From Pseudomonadota bacterium (GTDB taxonomy: Bacteria; Pseudomonadota; Alphaproteobacteria; Rhizobiales; Xanthobacteraceae): a DNA stretch of 7,333 nt. The DNA is taken from the NCBI GenBank assembly GCA_023392205.1, contig JAEVZN010000441.1, positions 1 to 7,333 of the forward strand, read 5' to 3'. Under the pieces are notes generated by a model that searched no databases, was not told the DNA's origin, and worked only from the letters and a program-made list of their open reading frames with translations. The position numbers and the translations under genes were made by a program. Below are positions 5,618 through 7,333 of this stretch, one piece after another (positions within the stretch are counted from its first letter, which is position 1; each line of letters starts with the position of its first letter).

Positions 5618-6604
5618 TCACGCCCCCGGGGCGAACACCGTCGGATTGATGCAGTTCGGCGGCTCACGTCCCTCCACAATCGCCGCGATATTGTCGACCA
5701 CGATATGCGCCATGCTTTCGCGCAATTCCATGACGGCGCTGCCCAGATGCGGCGTCAGGACCACATTGTTCATGGTCAGCAGGCTGCGCTCGATCTTTGG
5801 CTCGTGTTCGTAGACATCGATGCCCGCGCCGGCGATCCGGCCTTCCGCCAGTGCACGCGCGAGCGCAGGCTCGTCGACGATCGCGCCACGCGACGTATTG
5901 ATCAGGAAGGCGGATCGCTTCATCAGCGCGAATTGCCGCGTACTGATCATGTGATAGGTCTCTTCGGTATGCGCCGGATGCAGCGATACGAAGTCCGACT
6001 GGCCGAGAACTTCCTCAAGGCTGACTCCGGTCGCACCGAGCCGGGCCTCGTCCTCCGCGGGGATCCCGCGCGGATCGGCATAGATCACCTTCATGTCGAA
6101 GCCACGGGCACGCCGCGCCATGGCCTGTCCGATACGTCCGAACCCGACCAGACCCAGCGTCTTGCCGGACACGGCCGCGCCCGCCAGATGGTTCGATTGG
6201 GATCCTGGGAACACGCCCGAGCGCACCACACGGTCGCCCTCCGCGATCCGGCGGCCGACGGCCAGCAGGAGCCCGAAGGCTAGATCGGCGGTCGCATCGG
6301 TCACAACGGCCGGGATATTGGTCACGATGATTTTTCGCGTCGTGGCTTCGTTCACATCGATCGCATCCGGCGTGATGGTCATCGACGCCACCGCCTTCAG
6401 GTTCGGATTGGCGGCGAGCACGTCGCGGTCGATGGTGTCATGCAGCAGGCAGAGGATAATATCGCTGCGCCGGGCCGCCTCGATCAGTTTTGGCTTGGCG
6501 AGGATCCGGCTGGAATCCTGGTTCACCTCGACCTCAGCAATTTCCTGCAGGCGCAGCAGCGCGCGATCGGCGATGGGTTGGGTGACATAGACGCGCGGGC
6601 GCAT
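5618..6604 (-). CDS. D-2-hydroxyacid dehydrogenase (glyoxylate/hydroxypyruvate reductase-like)
   Basis: The protein has 328 residues and the two-domain fold of the D-isomer-specific 2-hydroxyacid dehydrogenases, which reduce 2-oxoacids to D-2-hydroxyacids. The Rossmann motif is GLVGFGRIG (151-159). D177 (YADP) after the second strand suggests NAD rather than NADP. The catalytic triad is R239 (NTSRG), E268 (YEHEP) and H286 (TPHLGSA). The catalytic-domain loop near residues 73-83 reads ASMTITPDAID, where relatives normally have a glycine-containing N/S-x-G-x-D-x-ID loop, so substrate range may differ. The frame is open upstream to 6865, but AGGGG at 6611-6615 precedes the ATG at 6604 and MRPRVYVTQP is a normal family N-terminus, so I place the start at 6604. 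It is convergent with the CMD-like gene, ending 40 bases away, and divergent from the next gene. Confidence 0.92.
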   Translation of the reverse strand: MRPRVYVTQPIADRALLRLQEIAEVEVNQDSSRILAKPKLIEAARRSDIILCLLHDTIDRDVLAANPNLKAVASMTITPDAIDVNEATTRKIIVTNIPAVVTDATADLAFGLLLAVGRRIAEGDRVVRSGVFPGSQSNHLAGAAVSGKTLGLVGFGRIGQAMARRARGFDMKVIYADPRGIPAEDEARLGATGVSLEEVLGQSDFVSLHPAHTEETYHMISTRQFALMKRSAFLINTSRGAIVDEPALARALAEGRIAGAGIDVYEHEPKIERSLLTMNNVVLTPHLGSAVMELRESMAHIVVDNIAAIVEGREPPNCINPTVFAPGA

Positions 6605-6610
6605 AGAATT

Positions 6611-6615
6611 CCCCT
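6611..6615 (-). promoter_or_regulatory. Ribosome binding site that sets the D-2-hydroxyacid dehydrogenase start
   Basis: On the minus strand AGGGG lies 6 bases before the ATG at 6604. Upstream in-frame ATGs would run through the divergent intergenic region into the neighbouring gene, so they are rejected. Confidence 0.75.
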
Positions 6616-6684
6616 GCAAATGTTCGGACTGTTGCCCGGACCAGAACCCATATATGAACGGCCGCGCACGGCCAAGGACCGAAC

Positions 6685-6690
6685 GGGAGA
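6685..6690 (+). promoter_or_regulatory. Ribosome binding site that selects the GTG start of the beta-hydroxyacid dehydrogenase
   Basis: GGGAGA lies 5 bases before GTG at 6696. The ATG at 6692 is in a different frame, which does not encode the dehydrogenase. No in-frame ATG precedes the Rossmann motif, so GTG is the likely start. Confidence 0.75.
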
Positions 6691-6695
6691 CATGC

Positions 6696-7333
6696 GTGGC
6701 GAAAGACAGCAAGGCAAAGAGCAAGGAAAAGGCGAAAGGCAAGGGCAAGGGCAAGGTCGGTATTATCGGCCTCGGCATCATGGGCGGTTCATTTGCACGC
6801 AATCTGATCGCCGATGGCTGGAGCATCTCCGGGATGGATACCGATCCGGAACGTCGCAAGGCCATGAAAAAGGCCGGCGTTCAGATTTGCGACACTGTGA
6901 AAGAGGTGCTTGCGGATTGCCCCGTGGTGATCACCAGCCTGCCCAGTCCGAAGGCATTGCACGCGGTCGTAGCGGACATCGCCGCCGCGAAATCACCGCC
7001 CCGCATCCTGATCGAGGCCTCGACATTCACGCTCGACGACAAGCTCGCGGCGGAGAAGGTGGCCGGCAAGGCGGGCCATACCATGCTCGATTGTCCGGTC
7101 AGCGGCACCGGGGCGCAGGCCGCCGTCGGCGACCTTGTCGTCTATGCCAGCGGCAACGAGAAGGCGATCAAATCGGTGCTGCCTGTCTTCGCCGGATTTT
7201 CGCGGCAGACCAACAATCTCGGCGTGTTCGGCAATGGCAGCAAGATGAAATACGTCGCCAATCTTCTGGTGGCGATTCACAATGTTGCCGCCGCCGAAGC
7301 CATGGTGCTCGGCATGAAGGCCGGGCTGGAGCC
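6696..7333 (+). CDS. Beta-hydroxyacid dehydrogenase family (3-hydroxyisobutyrate / tartronate-semialdehyde reductase-like), 3' end outside window
   Basis: The frame is open from the GTG at 6696 to the window edge: 212 codons plus two bases, of about 300 expected. The family reversibly oxidises 3-hydroxyacids with NAD(P). Numbered from the GTG, the nucleotide motif is GLGIMG (25-30). The substrate-binding loop is DCPVSGTGAQAAVGDL (132-147), with S136 and G137. The catalytic block is GNGSKMKYVAN (179-189), with K185 as the catalytic lysine and N189 at the conserved Asn position. D48 and D50 follow the second strand (MDTDP), which fits NAD better than NADP. The domain order and spacing are normal. 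The unusual part is residues 2-20: lysine occupies every second position from K6 to K20, encoded partly by three exact GGCAAG tandem units (6738-6755). The gene is divergent from the D-2-hydroxyacid dehydrogenase, and the two may share regulation. The exact substrate is unknown. Confidence 0.9.
   Translation, partial: MAKDSKAKSKEKAKGKGKGKVGIIGLGIMGGSFARNLIADGWSISGMDTDPERRKAMKKAGVQICDTVKEVLADCPVVITSLPSPKALHAVVADIAAAKSPPRILIEASTFTLDDKLAAEKVAGKAGHTMLDCPVSGTGAQAAVGDLVVYASGNEKAIKSVLPVFAGFSRQTNNLGVFGNGSKMKYVANLLVAIHNVAAAEAMVLGMKAGLE
6738..6755 (+). repeat. Three tandem GGCAAG units within the lysine-rich N-terminal coding region
   Basis: Three perfect 6-base units encode Gly-Lys pairs. They sit at the end of a wider imperfect AAG-N3 run from about 6711. 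Each unit is two codons, so gain or loss would keep the frame and change only the tail length. Confidence 0.85.

Larger units (their letters stand above)
6605..6695. promoter_or_regulatory. Divergent intergenic region with probable promoters for both flanking dehydrogenases
   Basis: This 91-base gap separates two divergent genes and must hold at least one promoter unless both are read through. It contains the AT-rich palindrome CATATATG (6649-6656), the only such block in a GC-rich setting. An inverted pair, GTTCGG (6622-6627) and CCGAAC (6679-6684), flanks it nearly symmetrically. GGCC(N6)GGCC lies at 6660-6673. The AT-rich palindrome could serve as a -10 element, but I find no well-spaced -35 for either direction. 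The inverted pair could be an operator half-site arrangement. The role is inferred from layout only. Confidence 0.4.

Noticed and set aside
5429..6283. A 284-codon plus-strand frame opposite the D-2-hydroxyacid dehydrogenase
   Set aside because: It overlaps the end of the CMD-like gene and mirrors the dehydrogenase; its Arg-rich composition has no recognisable domain.

Overview
The window is GC-rich, tightly packed chromosomal DNA. It most resembles an alphaproteobacterium of the Bradyrhizobium/Rhodopseudomonas/Afipia group (Nitrobacteraceae). The reasons are the codon use, the protein flavour, and two degenerate copies of a palindromic spacer repeat (about 1294-1348 and 2340-2380) that looks like the 'CCTTCGAGG...CCTCAGGATGA' elements common in those genomes. 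The assignment is inferred from memory and was not searched. I see no tRNA, rRNA, CRISPR array, insertion sequence or phage gene.

Layout. Six plus-strand genes run head to tail: the C-terminal half of a molybdenum hydroxylase large subunit (1-1289, cut by the window edge), a metal-dependent cyclase/kynurenine-formamidase-family hydrolase (1362-2315), a histidinol-dehydrogenase-fold enzyme of the HpsN-like type (2403-3710), a small MAPEG-family membrane protein (3753-4139), a classical short-chain dehydrogenase (4152-4925) and a carboxymuconolactone-decarboxylase/AhpD-like protein with a CxxC motif (4990-5577). After a 40-base convergent junction, a D-2-hydroxyacid dehydrogenase lies on the minus strand (5618-6604). 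Across a 91-base divergent intergenic region, a GTG-started beta-hydroxyacid dehydrogenase (6696 to the right edge) with an unusual lysine-rich N-terminus runs on the plus strand.

How the genes may work together. The plus-strand block looks like a catabolic operon: a molybdenum hydroxylase to hydroxylate a (hetero)cyclic or aldehyde-like substrate, a cyclase-family hydrolase to open a ring or hydrolyse an amide/ester, two NAD(P)-linked alcohol dehydrogenases of different folds, and accessory membrane and thiol-redox proteins. The substrate cannot be read from the sequence. The HisD-fold protein is almost certainly not the histidine-biosynthesis enzyme, because it carries the loop sequence of the HpsN-like clade and has no his genes beside it. 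The right-hand divergent pair are both hydroxyacid/oxoacid oxidoreductases and may form a separate unit for small hydroxyacids such as glyoxylate, hydroxypyruvate or tartronate semialdehyde. All family assignments rest on visible motifs; all pathway statements are inference.
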